A DNA stretch of 64,000 nucleotides from Dyadobacter sp. Leaf189 (GTDB taxonomy: Bacteria; Bacteroidota; Bacteroidia; Cytophagales; Spirosomataceae), in contig NZ_LMPS01000007.1 of NCBI RefSeq assembly GCF_001424405.1, forward strand, positions 124,268 through 188,267, given 5' to 3'. The first letter of the stretch is position 1; each line of letters opens with the position of its first letter. The position numbers were made by a program, and so were the translations under genes. Shown piece by piece: positions 9,150 through 17,751 of this stretch. A model generated the notes under the pieces. That model made no database searches. It was not told the DNA's origin and saw only the letters and a program-made list of their open reading frames with translations.

Positions 9150-9184
9150 AATCTCCGGAGCATTCCGCTTCGGAGATTTCTATT
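9150..9184 (+). terminator. Weak hairpin between epimerase and GT2 genes
   Basis: Inverted repeat AATCTCCG / CGGAGATT (9150-9157 and 9171-9178) followed by the T-rich TCTATTTT. It sits only 17 bases before the next gene, so it may be a partial terminator or a processing site that lowers expression of the downstream genes. Confidence 0.4.
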
Positions 9185-9195
9185 TTCTCCCCCCA

Positions 9196-10143
9196 ATGTC
9201 AGAAAACTTTGTCATCATCATTCCCCAATTCAACGACTGGGAGGCGCTGAACCTGCTGATACAAAAGATAAATGCCGACGTTGAAACGTCCATTCTGGCA
9301 AATACAACCTTACTTGTTGTCGACGATTGTTCGTCCAGGCTGCGGAAACTTCCCTTTGCGCCGTTTGGTGGCAAAGAGATCAAAGTTTTGCGACTGTACC
9401 GTAACCTCGGGCACCAGAAGGCAATTGCAATTGGACTGTCTTATGCTGCCGAAAACCTCAATGCTGATAAGGTGATTGTAATGGACGCAGACGGAGAGGA
9501 TGCGCCTTCGGATATCAACAGCCTCGTACGCAAATCGCTCGAAGTACCGGATAACATCATTTTTGCGGAAAGGAACAAGCGGACAGAAGGTCCTGTTTTT
9601 AGGATTTTTTACGTGATTTATAAATTGATATTCAAGCTGTTAACTGGCAAAGTTATCACCTTCGGAAATTTCAGTCTTGTTCCCCGGAGCCGCCTGCAAA
9701 ATCTGGTGCGTGTCTCCGAAATCTGGAACAATTATCCTGGTGGGGTTATCAAATCACGCATTCCGTACGATTCTGTACTTACCAATCGTGCAAAAAGACT
9801 TGCGGGCGAAAGTAAAATGAACTTCGTTTCCCTCGTTTTACACGGTTTGAGCGCAATTTCTGTGATGATCGATACCACGGCGGTTCGCATTCTGATCTTT
9901 TCTATTTTCATGTCGGGGCTGGCAATCGCATTCATTTTTGTGATCCTGTTCCTGAAATTAATAGGTAATGCGACGCCTGGCTGGACTTCTACTTTAGGAA
10001 GTACCCTGATGATCCTAATGCTGCAGGCATTTCTGATCTCCCTTTTTCTGGTGTTTATGGTATTACAATACCGTTCGCAGCAACACTTCATTCCGGCCGT
10101 GCATTACCGGGATTTCGTAGAAAAGGTAGATACTATCAGCTAG
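9196..10143 (+). CDS. Family 2 glycosyltransferase (dolichol-/undecaprenyl-phosphate sugar transferase-like)
   Basis: Membrane-anchored GT2 enzyme of 315 residues, likely transferring a sugar from a nucleotide sugar to undecaprenyl phosphate. The GT-A domain (about 1-215) carries VVDDCSS (residues 41-47), NLGHQKAIAIGL and the metal-binding D97-A-D99 in VMDADGED. Two hydrophobic helices at about 230-260 and 275-300 form the C-terminal anchor, the plan of GtrB/DPM1 proteins. Its stop lies 6 bases before the next gene, a large GT-C-like membrane protein that could use the lipid-linked sugar. Start ATG 9196 places the first beta strand VIIIPQFND as expected. Confidence 0.8.
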   Translation: MSENFVIIIPQFNDWEALNLLIQKINADVETSILANTTLLVVDDCSSRLRKLPFAPFGGKEIKVLRLYRNLGHQKAIAIGLSYAAENLNADKVIVMDADGEDAPSDINSLVRKSLEVPDNIIFAERNKRTEGPVFRIFYVIYKLIFKLLTGKVITFGNFSLVPRSRLQNLVRVSEIWNNYPGGVIKSRIPYDSVLTNRAKRLAGESKMNFVSLVLHGLSAISVMIDTTAVRILIFSIFMSGLAIAFIFVILFLKLIGNATPGWTSTLGSTLMILMLQAFLISLFLVFMVLQYRSQQHFIPAVHYRDFVEKVDTIS

Positions 10144-10149
10144 CCGCCT

Positions 10150-11763
10150 ATGTTTACTTTCGATCATTCCCCGACAGTCTATTGGTTGATCGGCTATCTG
10201 CTGGCCGGAATGATTGTATTATCTGCGGGTTATAAAAAGCTGCCTTCCGGCGCATTTGTTCTGCTCGGGATCTTGCTGCTTTTTCTGATGCGTATGCCCG
10301 TGATCGTGTTCAATCGCGAGCTCAATCCGGATGAGAGCCAGATGCTTAGCCACGCAATCACACTGTTCCAGGATCCTGTTTACTGGCGCTCGGTGGATGG
10401 TACTACTATCGGTCCGCTCGATAATTACCTGCTCGTTGTCCCTCGCCTCTTTGGCTTCGAGATCAACTACACCTCCGGTCGGTTGATGGGGCTGCTTTGT
10501 TCTGCGGGCTCCCTGCTTTTCCTCTTTTTCTCATTAAAAAACTGGTTTGGCGAGAACACAGCCCGTCTTGTCTGGACCGTGCCGCTTGTTTTACTATCTT
10601 TTACGCAGGAAGTTGATTTCGTTCATTATTCCAGTGAGCAATTCCCGGTATTTCTTCTGGCGCTCTGCATTTGGCTGCTATCGAGGATCAGTGTCCAAAA
10701 TGGAAGTTTGAAGACCAATGCTTTTGTACTCGGGTTGGTTGCAGGCGCTGTTCCGTTTGCCAAATTACAGGCAGTTCCGCAAGCTTTTGTCCTCGTGTTC
10801 GCAGCCTTGTTTTATGTATATCAATGGTTCAGAAACCGACACGACACACTGCCGCTGATTTTGCTGCTCCTGGGCGGCATTACCTTTCCATTGATTACCC
10901 TGATCTGGACTTTGACTCACGACGTTTTCAGTGATATGATCGATTTTTACCTGTTGGGAAATGCGATTTACGCGGGTGGAAAAGGGTTTTTCGGTATTCC
11001 CCGCCAGTTCTGGCGCATTTTCAGTTTATCGCCCGATTTTCAATTTTACACCTTCGCACTTATCCTTCCGATATTGGTTGGTGTTGCCGAGATTATTAAT
11101 GCAAAAAAGAGGGAAAGTAGCTTTATTGTCTCTCTGACTATTCTTTTGCTGCTGCTGGCGGGCATTTATGCTGTTACCAAATCCGGAAATGACTTTATCC
11201 ATTACCTCAACTTCTGCATTCTCCCCTGGACCTTACTAGCCGCCGCGGGTATTCAGAGAGTCAGCAAGTTTGCCCTTATTTTTCCTGCTGCGTTTTTGTT
11301 ATGGTTTGCAGGAAATGATGCAGCGGGTTTCTTGAAGGAAAGGAAAGTCAATAACTTTTATTCTGTGGACGCAACAACACTGGCACAAAGCCCGGTTGTG
11401 AAGGAGCTGAAAAAGTACAGTTCCGATGCCGATTACATGATTGTGTGGGGCTGGCAATGCCGGTATTACGTGGAAGCGCAACTGGCGCAAGGTACCGCCG
11501 AAAACCATTCTGAGCGATCTATATTCGAACATCCGATGCGGGAAGTTTACCGCACGAGGTATATGTCTGATCTGGAACGTACCAAACCTGCATTTATTCT
11601 GGATGCCGTCGGGAAGAACAGCTTCTGGGTCCAGGACAAAAAAGCGCAGGGCATTGAAAGCTACCCTGCGCTATTGACTTACGTCCAAAACAATTACAAG
11701 TATATCGGAGACTTCGACGGTACGCGACTGTTTGTCCGCAATGACCGGGCGGTATTAAGGTAA
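10150..11763 (+). CDS. Polytopic membrane glycosyltransferase (GT39/ArnT-like, GT-C fold)
   Basis: Integral membrane protein of 537 residues with about 11 predicted helices and a soluble C-terminal part of about 130 residues. The first external loop contains RELNPDESQ with D61-E62, where GT-C enzymes such as ArnT and PMT keep their catalytic acidic residue. Such enzymes take a sugar from a polyprenyl-phosphate donor and add it to lipid, protein or glycan outside the membrane. It follows the GT2 gene by 6 bases, which could supply that donor. Its 3-prime end overlaps the convergent Rrf2 gene by 9 bases. The acceptor is unknown. Confidence 0.65.
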   Translation: MFTFDHSPTVYWLIGYLLAGMIVLSAGYKKLPSGAFVLLGILLLFLMRMPVIVFNRELNPDESQMLSHAITLFQDPVYWRSVDGTTIGPLDNYLLVVPRLFGFEINYTSGRLMGLLCSAGSLLFLFFSLKNWFGENTARLVWTVPLVLLSFTQEVDFVHYSSEQFPVFLLALCIWLLSRISVQNGSLKTNAFVLGLVAGAVPFAKLQAVPQAFVLVFAALFYVYQWFRNRHDTLPLILLLLGGITFPLITLIWTLTHDVFSDMIDFYLLGNAIYAGGKGFFGIPRQFWRIFSLSPDFQFYTFALILPILVGVAEIINAKKRESSFIVSLTILLLLLAGIYAVTKSGNDFIHYLNFCILPWTLLAAAGIQRVSKFALIFPAAFLLWFAGNDAAGFLKERKVNNFYSVDATTLAQSPVVKELKKYSSDADYMIVWGWQCRYYVEAQLAQGTAENHSERSIFEHPMREVYRTRYMSDLERTKPAFILDAVGKNSFWVQDKKAQGIESYPALLTYVQNNYKYIGDFDGTRLFVRNDRAVLR

Positions 11764-12195
11764 AATTTCTGACCCTGCATTTTCAGCACGCAGCAGGTCC
11801 GTCAGTGTTGTTTTATCCAGGACGGCCAGGTTAGCGTCGCGCCACCTTTCCAGCACAGTGCGCAGGCTGCACGTTTCTTCGTCTTTGCAATCATCACAAC
11901 GACCATAAAAGAACATTGAAACGCACAAAGCGGGTGCGATTGGCCCGTCGATAATCCGCAGTACTTTGGAAAAATTGACTTCTCCCGGCGGCATTCTCAG
12001 CAGGTATCCGCCGCCTTTTCCTTTTTGACTTTGTAAAACACCATTATTGCGCAGGTCGAGCAGAATCGCCTCCAGGAACTTCTTCGGGATTTTCTCCTTC
12101 TCTGCAATGTAAGATATCAGTACAGGACCTTTTCCATATTGCTCCGCTAAAACTTTTAGGGCTTTCAGCGCGTATTTGGCTTTTTTCGAAATCAT
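11755..12195 (-). CDS. Rrf2 family transcriptional regulator
   Basis: A 146-residue winged-helix repressor/activator of the Rrf2 family (IscR, NsrR, CymR). The DNA-binding helix region is VLISYIAEKEKIPKKFLEAI (residues 25-44) and the wing is KGKGGGYLLR. It has four cysteines, C91, C100, C103 and C109, in the region where IscR and NsrR bind an iron-sulfur cluster, but the spacing (x8, x2, x5) is not the IscR CX5CX5C. The gene stands alone, 165 bases downstream of the fadN gene on the same strand, so its targets are not revealed by context. Confidence 0.85.
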   Translation of the reverse strand: MISKKAKYALKALKVLAEQYGKGPVLISYIAEKEKIPKKFLEAILLDLRNNGVLQSQKGKGGGYLLRMPPGEVNFSKVLRIIDGPIAPALCVSMFFYGRCDDCKDEETCSLRTVLERWRDANLAVLDKTTLTDLLRAENAGSEILP

Positions 12196-12360
12196 TGTTG
12201 ATTATAAGGCTCTTCTTGTGGTTGGGATCGGCGCAAAGATTAAATGGTTTTAGAAAAGATTTGAGTTGATCAATTCTAAATATCGAATTTTTGGGCGAAA
12301 ATCCTAATATTCAAAAACACAAATTCGCCTGCTTATAATTCCATTTCGGGAATGCAGCAG

Positions 12361-14766
12361 CTAGTTACGCGGTGGCTTGCCTCCATTTAGCAGTCCCTGC
12401 ATTCTTTCCAGCGTTTTCTTTTCGCCGCAGAGTGAAAGGAACGCTTCGCGTTCAAGGTCAAGCAGGTATTGTTCCGTAACTAGCTGAGGATAACTCAGAT
12501 CTCCTCCATTGATGACGTACGCCAGCTTGTTAGCAATTTTTGCATCGTGGTCACTGATGTAATTGGCGAGCCGCATTTGTGCGATCCCAGCCATAAACAG
12601 CGCCATTCCGGTTTTGCCCTGCACTTTGATATCATTGCGCTGCTTGGGCTGCGTATATCCATTATCCGCCAGGTCGAGCGCAGCCTGTTTTGCTTCTGCG
12701 ATGAGCCGTGAGCGGTTGAGTACGATCTGGTCTTTTTCCTGCAGATAGTTCATTTCAAGTGCCTCCTGCGCCGATGTGGATACTTTGGCCTGCGCAATGT
12801 TCATAAATGCAGTCTGCAGGATATTGAGTTCGGGATCCCCCGCTTTATACAGATCTGAGCAGCGCAATGCCATTTCTTTGGTTCCGCCACCGGCTGGAAT
12901 TAATCCCACACCCAGTTCAACAAGACCAATGTAGGTTTCTGCGTGTGCCACGATCTTGTCTGCATGTAAGTTGAGCTCGCAGCCGCCACCCAACGCAAGT
13001 GTATGCGGTGCGGTTACAACCGGGATAGACGAGTAACGTGCGCGCATCATCGTTTGCTGGAACTGCGCAATTACCATATTGATCTCGTCAAATTCCTGCT
13101 CTATCGCAAACATGAAAAGCATCGCCAGGTTTGCGCCAGCTGAAAATGCTTCGCTGGATTCGTTGCCGATCACCAGTCCGCGGAAATCTTTTTCTGCAAT
13201 GCTGATCCCCTTTTGAATGCCCTCGATCACTTCCGCGCCCATGGTATTCATTTTGGATTTGAATTCCAGGTTCAGAATTCCGTCGCCCAGGTCGTACAGG
13301 TTGGCGCCTGCATTCTTCCAAACCATGTTTTGGGACAGGTTACTCAGGATTACAAAGCTGTCCTGACCTGGGATCCTCCGGTAAGATCTGGACTGGATAT
13401 CATAATACAGCCGCTTTCCATTCTCTATTTTATAGAAAGATTCATTCCCCGCTTCCACCATCTCGTACACCCAGGCGGCAGGTTTTTGGTCAAGGCTTTC
13501 CATGATTCCTAGCATGTTTTTCAGCCCGATCGCATCCCAGGTTTCAAACAGACCATACTGCCAGCCAAAGCCGGAAGCTATCGCCTGATCAATGCGGAAT
13601 ATCTCGTCTGATATTTCAGGAATGCGGAAAGTGGCATAGCGGAAAATGTCAGCGAAGGTTTTTCTGTAAAAATCACCTGCTTTATCCTGGCCGGCGAGCA
13701 GTACCGGAAACCGCTTCCAAACATCGCTGATCGCCTTGGTACCTTCCAATGTGGCAAACTTTACCTTTTCGGAAGGTTTGTATTCCAAAGTTTCAAAGTC
13801 CAGCGCCAGGATTACAGACTTGCCTTTTTCGTCTTTTACTTTCTTATAAAATCCCTGGCCGGTTTTGTCTCCCAACCATTTGTTATCAAATAATTTCTGC
13901 ATAACAGAAGGAAGGACAAATGCGTCGCGCGATTCGTCTTTTCCTTCTCCCGAAGCGTATAAGTTGTTGGCAACGTGCACTGTGGTATCCAGGCCGACTA
14001 CGTCGGAAAGCCGGTAAGTACCCGATTTAGGGCGACCGGCGATGGGGCCGGTAAGCTTATCCACTTCATCCACGCTCAGGCCCATTTCTTCGGCCACACG
14101 GATCGTCTGGATCAGTGCGTAAATGCCGAGGCGGTTGGCAATGAAGCCGGGTGTATCTTTACAGAGAACGGTTGTTTTACCTAAAAACAAATCGCCGTAA
14201 TGCATTAAAAAGTCAATTACCTGCTGATCCGTTTGTTGGGTAGGGATAATTTCGAGCAAGCGAAGGTATCTTGGCGGATTGAAGAAGTGGGTGCCGCAAA
14301 AGTGCTTTTGGAAATCCTCACTGCGGCCCTCCGCCATCAAATGGATGGGGATGCCCGAAGTGTTGGAAGTAATGAGGGTACCCGGCTTGCGAAGCGCATC
14401 CACTTTCTCGAAAAGGCTTTTTTTAATGTCCAACCGCTCCACTACAACCTCGATTACCCAATCATAATTCTTGATATCAGCCAGGTTATCTTCAAAATTT
14501 CCGGTTTTGATGCGGGAGGCAAATGGCGGACTGTAAAGCGACGCGGGAGTTGCCTTAAGCGTTTGCTGCAGCGATTCGTTAACAATTTTATTTCTGAAAG
14601 CAGGGTGCTCAGCAGAAATTCCCTTTGCCTTTTCAGCTTCGGAAAGCTCTTTTGGGACAATATCAAGCAAAAGCACTTCCACACCGATATTGGCAAAGTG
14701 ACAGGCGATCCTGGAACCCATGATGCCGGAACCCAGCACAGCTACTTTACGGATTGAACGATTCAT
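12361..14766 (-). CDS. fadN: 3-hydroxyacyl-CoA dehydrogenase / enoyl-CoA hydratase (FadN-like)
   Basis: Bifunctional beta-oxidation enzyme of 801 residues: the N-terminal half oxidises L-3-hydroxyacyl-CoA with NAD and the C-terminal part hydrates enoyl-CoA. The dehydrogenase comes first (GSGIMGSRIACHFAN at residues 12-26, NTSGIP, and a GTHFFNPP catalytic His motif), then a crotonase domain from about residue 490 with SAGANLAMLF and LALGGGCELNLHAD. This order is the FadN type of Bacillus and Bacteroidota, reverse of E. coli FadB. The MarR gene lies 37 bases upstream and probably shares its transcript. The thiolase and acyl-CoA dehydrogenase genes that often follow are not here. Confidence 0.88.
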   Translation of the reverse strand: MNRSIRKVAVLGSGIMGSRIACHFANIGVEVLLLDIVPKELSEAEKAKGISAEHPAFRNKIVNESLQQTLKATPASLYSPPFASRIKTGNFEDNLADIKNYDWVIEVVVERLDIKKSLFEKVDALRKPGTLITSNTSGIPIHLMAEGRSEDFQKHFCGTHFFNPPRYLRLLEIIPTQQTDQQVIDFLMHYGDLFLGKTTVLCKDTPGFIANRLGIYALIQTIRVAEEMGLSVDEVDKLTGPIAGRPKSGTYRLSDVVGLDTTVHVANNLYASGEGKDESRDAFVLPSVMQKLFDNKWLGDKTGQGFYKKVKDEKGKSVILALDFETLEYKPSEKVKFATLEGTKAISDVWKRFPVLLAGQDKAGDFYRKTFADIFRYATFRIPEISDEIFRIDQAIASGFGWQYGLFETWDAIGLKNMLGIMESLDQKPAAWVYEMVEAGNESFYKIENGKRLYYDIQSRSYRRIPGQDSFVILSNLSQNMVWKNAGANLYDLGDGILNLEFKSKMNTMGAEVIEGIQKGISIAEKDFRGLVIGNESSEAFSAGANLAMLFMFAIEQEFDEINMVIAQFQQTMMRARYSSIPVVTAPHTLALGGGCELNLHADKIVAHAETYIGLVELGVGLIPAGGGTKEMALRCSDLYKAGDPELNILQTAFMNIAQAKVSTSAQEALEMNYLQEKDQIVLNRSRLIAEAKQAALDLADNGYTQPKQRNDIKVQGKTGMALFMAGIAQMRLANYISDHDAKIANKLAYVINGGDLSYPQLVTEQYLLDLEREAFLSLCGEKKTLERMQGLLNGGKPPRN

Positions 14767-14803
14767 CAGTTAAAGATTTTGGTTTTTAGAATAGCAGCAA
14801 AAG

Positions 14804-15274
14804 TCAGAATGCTTCTTCCGCATCGCCTTCGCCGGCTTTAAGTCTCTGGTTTTCTTCCTCTACCAGCCTGTTAATGTCTTTTATTACATCAAAAAACGTG
14901 ACCAGCTTTTCAAGCGGTATCTTATCCCTCACCATTGTATTAAAAGAAATGACGCCTTCCCGGGCCAGCTCGCGTTTTTCCTTGCCCAGCTCGGTCAGTA
15001 CAATCCTTACAAAACGTTTATCATTTTCACTCACCTCCCGCTTGATCAATCCCTTCTCTTCCAATGTTTTGAGCATCCTGACGAGGCTTCGTGGCTCCAT
15101 TCCGAGCAGCGGGGCGATCTTGGTGGCAGGTGTACCGTTTTCAATGTCAATATTCAAAAGCACATAGCCCACCGACATGGTTGTGTCGTAACGCGCCGCA
15201 TAAGCATTGTACATTCTCGATATAGAATGCCAGGCCCGTTTTATCTGAAAATCAACCGTTTTCTCTTTCCGCAT
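14804..15274 (-). CDS. MarR family transcriptional regulator
   Basis: A 156-residue winged-helix regulator with the MarR layout: a dimerisation helix, the HTH region NGTPATKIAPLLGMEPRSLV, recognition helix RMLKTLEEKGLI and the wing KREVSENDKRFVRIVLTELG. It lies upstream of the beta-oxidation gene on the same strand, so it most likely controls fatty-acid oxidation, perhaps sensing an acyl-CoA. A palindrome that overlaps the -33 element of its own promoter suggests autoregulation. Confidence 0.87.
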   Translation of the reverse strand: MRKEKTVDFQIKRAWHSISRMYNAYAARYDTTMSVGYVLLNIDIENGTPATKIAPLLGMEPRSLVRMLKTLEEKGLIKREVSENDKRFVRIVLTELGKEKRELAREGVISFNTMVRDKIPLEKLVTFFDVIKDINRLVEEENQRLKAGEGDAEEAF

Positions 15275-15315
15275 TGGTCTTGATCTGCTAAATGATATCA
15301 GTTAAGCCTTGTTCA

Positions 15316-15346
15316 CAAATGTAAAAACCGCAGTAGTATTATGCAA
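15316..15346 (-). promoter_or_regulatory. Promoter of the marR-fadN operon
   Basis: On the minus strand TACATTTG (15323 to 15316) matches TAnnTTTG and a TTG (15346-15344) lies 20 bases upstream. The -7 element is 41 bases before the MarR start codon. Confidence 0.55.
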
Positions 15347-15353
15347 GCATACT
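15335..15353. promoter_or_regulatory. Palindromic operator, probably for the MarR protein
   Basis: Nested inverted repeats AGTAT / ATACT (15335-15339 and 15349-15353) and TATGC / GCATA (15340-15344 and 15347-15351). The 19-base site covers the TTG of the marR promoter, so binding would block transcription. Operators of MarR proteins are commonly palindromes of this size. Confidence 0.5.
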
Positions 15354-15365
15354 ATTTTTTGGTCA

Positions 15366-15398
15366 AAAAAGTACACCGCGTTGGCTGGTCGCGGTGTA
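15366..15398 (-). terminator. Terminator of the TlpA-like gene
   Basis: Inverted repeat TACACCGCG / CGCGGTGTA (15372-15380 and 15390-15398). In the minus direction it is followed by CTTTTTTG, giving a good intrinsic terminator just after the stop at 15413. Confidence 0.75.
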
Positions 15399-15412
15399 TC
15401 GGGTATAATAAC

Positions 15413-16657
15413 TTACTTTTCGCTGATCAGCTTGTCCATAAGCGTATTGAACTCAGTGACAAACTCATCGTAGTACTTTCCGGTACCCGGACCTGAGAAT
15501 CCGGTGTGTATCTCGCGTACTTTCCCTTTTTTGTCGAGGAAAATGGTAGTCGGGTAGGACATTACTTTGTTGAGCATAGGGAGCGCTTTCGCGGTAGCTT
15601 CGTCGGTGCTTGTGCCGGCCAGCACAACGGGGTACTGAATGCCGAAACGCTCAACCATTTTGGTGATTTTAGGATTAGCCACTTCCGGTTTGTCCGAACG
15701 TTCGAATGCAAGCCCGATGATCTCTACGCCACGGTCTTTATTCTTTTCGTACCAGGGTTGCAGGAAGTTGGTTTCGTCCATACAGTTGGGGCACCACGAG
15801 CCGAGGATCTGGATAATAACCGGCTTACCCGCGAAACGGGGATCTTTCAAGGTCCATTCCTTTCCGCTCGGATCTGCAAATTTGAAGTCAACTGTTTCGA
15901 ATCCGGGTTTCATGAAGGTCAGCTTCACAGGATCGGGTAGTATCGCATTGGGATCGAGAGTCGCGTTCCAGCTTCTGAAACCTTTAATCCCTGACCATAA
16001 AGACCCGCTCATTTTTCCGTCTTTTACCGCGGCCTTGAAAAGTTTTGCATTGGACCCGTCGAATGTGGATAAGTACAAACTATCGCCATTCACACTGCCG
16101 GTTAAGTAACGGTAGTCTCCTGTAGTTGTCAAAAATGAACCTGTTACTTCTGTTCCTTTCTGCGTCAAAGTCCCGAGCGCCTGGGTAGAATCTCCGGTTT
16201 CGTCATTGATAAAAACCGTGGCCCATTTACCGGAAACATTCTGCGTGCTCTTCGCTTGTCCCTCTTTAAAGAATGTATATTTCTCGCCAAATTTTGCTTC
16301 AAATGGAAGCGAACCGGATACAGTTCCGTTTGCGAGGCGGTAGTAAGTGCCTTTTAAATGTTCTTCTTCTGCTTTTGCAACGATTTTGGCATCAAAAAGC
16401 TGCATGGTAATAACGAGTGAATCGTTCTCGAAATAGGCAGTGTCCATACTGAGTTTTTCTGCATCGTTCAATGCATAAACGTTGTACGTTTTCCCGTCGG
16501 CGTTTTTGGATATATCGAGCAGGAACGGAAGCTCCTGATTGTCACGGTTGAGCGTAGCTCTCCAGATGCCATTTTTAAGATTGGCTTCAGAGGCAGATTT
16601 GCAGCCGATTTGGAATACTAAAAATAATAGCGAGGCTGCCGAAATGATTGCTCTCAT
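15413..16657 (-). CDS. TlpA-like thioredoxin-fold lipoprotein
   Basis: Periplasm-facing lipoprotein with a C-terminal thioredoxin/TlpA domain. I choose ATG 16655-16657, which gives RAIISAASLLFLVFQIGC with a lipobox IGC; the longer frame to 16720 would put a polar stretch ahead of the signal peptide. Of about 414 residues, the first about 250 resemble the beta-rich N-terminal domain common in Bacteroidota TlpA proteins (DUF4369-like, tentative). The redox motif is W-C289-P-N-C292, in LGSWCPNC. It likely reduces or exchanges disulfides in the periplasm. It is divergent from the rsmH operon, which begins 139 bases away. Confidence 0.82.
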   Translation of the reverse strand: MRAIISAASLLFLVFQIGCKSASEANLKNGIWRATLNRDNQELPFLLDISKNADGKTYNVYALNDAEKLSMDTAYFENDSLVITMQLFDAKIVAKAEEEHLKGTYYRLANGTVSGSLPFEAKFGEKYTFFKEGQAKSTQNVSGKWATVFINDETGDSTQALGTLTQKGTEVTGSFLTTTGDYRYLTGSVNGDSLYLSTFDGSNAKLFKAAVKDGKMSGSLWSGIKGFRSWNATLDPNAILPDPVKLTFMKPGFETVDFKFADPSGKEWTLKDPRFAGKPVIIQILGSWCPNCMDETNFLQPWYEKNKDRGVEIIGLAFERSDKPEVANPKITKMVERFGIQYPVVLAGTSTDEATAKALPMLNKVMSYPTTIFLDKKGKVREIHTGFSGPGTGKYYDEFVTEFNTLMDKLISEK

Positions 16658-16740
16658 AAACAGTTTGTTATAGTATAAATGTAAGTGCGGCAAGAAAATT
16701 AAATCCGATGTAAGGCGCAATTCCTACGATCTAAAATTGC

Positions 16741-16748
16741 TAAGTTTG
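16741..16748 (+). promoter_or_regulatory. Candidate -7 element for the rsmH-mraY operon
   Basis: TAAGTTTG matches TAnnTTTG and lies 48 bases before the rsmH start. No good -33 TTTG is seen at the usual distance. Confidence 0.45.
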
Positions 16749-16796
16749 TAACTGCCGCCTGGCAAAAATTAGTTCCTAAAAACGTTTCTTTTCACA

Positions 16797-17729
16797 ATGG
16801 ATCAACCAAGTACCTATCACGAACCTGTTATGTTACAGGAATGTCTTGAGGGATTGCAAATTGATCCGGCCGGTATTTATGTCGATGTCACTTTTGGCGG
16901 TGGCGGGCATTCCAGGGCAATACTTGATCAGCTTACTACCGGTCACCTGTTTTCATTTGACCAGGATCCCGACGCGGCGGTGAATGCACAAGCCTTCAAA
17001 GGCGATCCCCGCTTTACATTTATAGCTGCCAATTTCAGGCATTTGAGGCGCTATCTCAAATTGCACAAAGCCGAAAAGGTAAATGGTATCCTGGCCGACC
17101 TGGGCGTTTCTTCACACCAGATCAATACACCCGAAAGAGGGTTCTCCACCAGATTTGAGGCTGACCTCGATATGCGGATGAACCCGGGTGTTGACAAAAC
17201 GGCCCGCGAAGTCTTAAATTCGAGGTCGGCGCGGGAGCTGCAGCGCATTCTGGGAATGTACGGAGAAGTAACCAATGCCAGAACAGCGGCCGATGCGATC
17301 TTTGCGGCGCGCTACAATACACCCATTGAAACGGTCAATGATTTAAAAAGCATTCTGCTTCGCTTTGCGCCGAAACACCGTGAAAACAAGTATTTCGCGC
17401 AAGTTTTCCAGGCATTGCGGATTGAAGTAAATGACGAGTTGCTGGTACTTGAAGAGTTTCTCTCACAAGTTCCCGAGGTGCTTGCTCCCGGTGGCAGACT
17501 GGTGGTTATGTCGTACCATTCGCTGGAAGACAGGCTTGTCAAAAATTTTATACAAAAGGGAAAGTTTGACGGTGAAGTTGAAAAAGACTTTTACGGAAAT
17601 GTTTTAAAACCTTTAAACAGCGTTACCAGAAAGCCTGTGGAGGCAACTGAGGAGGAAGTAGCGAGGAATCCGCGTGCAAGAAGTGCGAAGTTGCGGATCG
17701 CCGAAAAAGAGCAGGTTTTTGCTGAGTGA
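16797..17729 (+). CDS. rsmH: 16S rRNA (cytosine(1402)-N(4))-methyltransferase RsmH
   Basis: S-adenosylmethionine-dependent methyltransferase of the ribosome decoding site, formerly MraW. The 310-residue protein begins with the family signature TYHEPVMLQECLEGL and has the SAM-binding FGGGGHSRAI at about residues 34-43, ILADLGVSSHQI and VMSYHSLEDRLVK. It opens the cell-division cluster, its usual position after mraZ; no mraZ precedes it here. The gap to the next gene is 22 bases. Confidence 0.95.
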   Translation: MDQPSTYHEPVMLQECLEGLQIDPAGIYVDVTFGGGGHSRAILDQLTTGHLFSFDQDPDAAVNAQAFKGDPRFTFIAANFRHLRRYLKLHKAEKVNGILADLGVSSHQINTPERGFSTRFEADLDMRMNPGVDKTAREVLNSRSARELQRILGMYGEVTNARTAADAIFAARYNTPIETVNDLKSILLRFAPKHRENKYFAQVFQALRIEVNDELLVLEEFLSQVPEVLAPGGRLVVMSYHSLEDRLVKNFIQKGKFDGEVEKDFYGNVLKPLNSVTRKPVEATEEEVARNPRARSAKLRIAEKEQVFAE

Positions 17730-17751
17730 ACGATAATTTGGAGGAATTAGA

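Noticed and set aside
14233..14757. 174-codon plus-strand frame inside fadN
   Set aside because: It is antisense to the NAD-binding region of fadN and has no promoter or domain.
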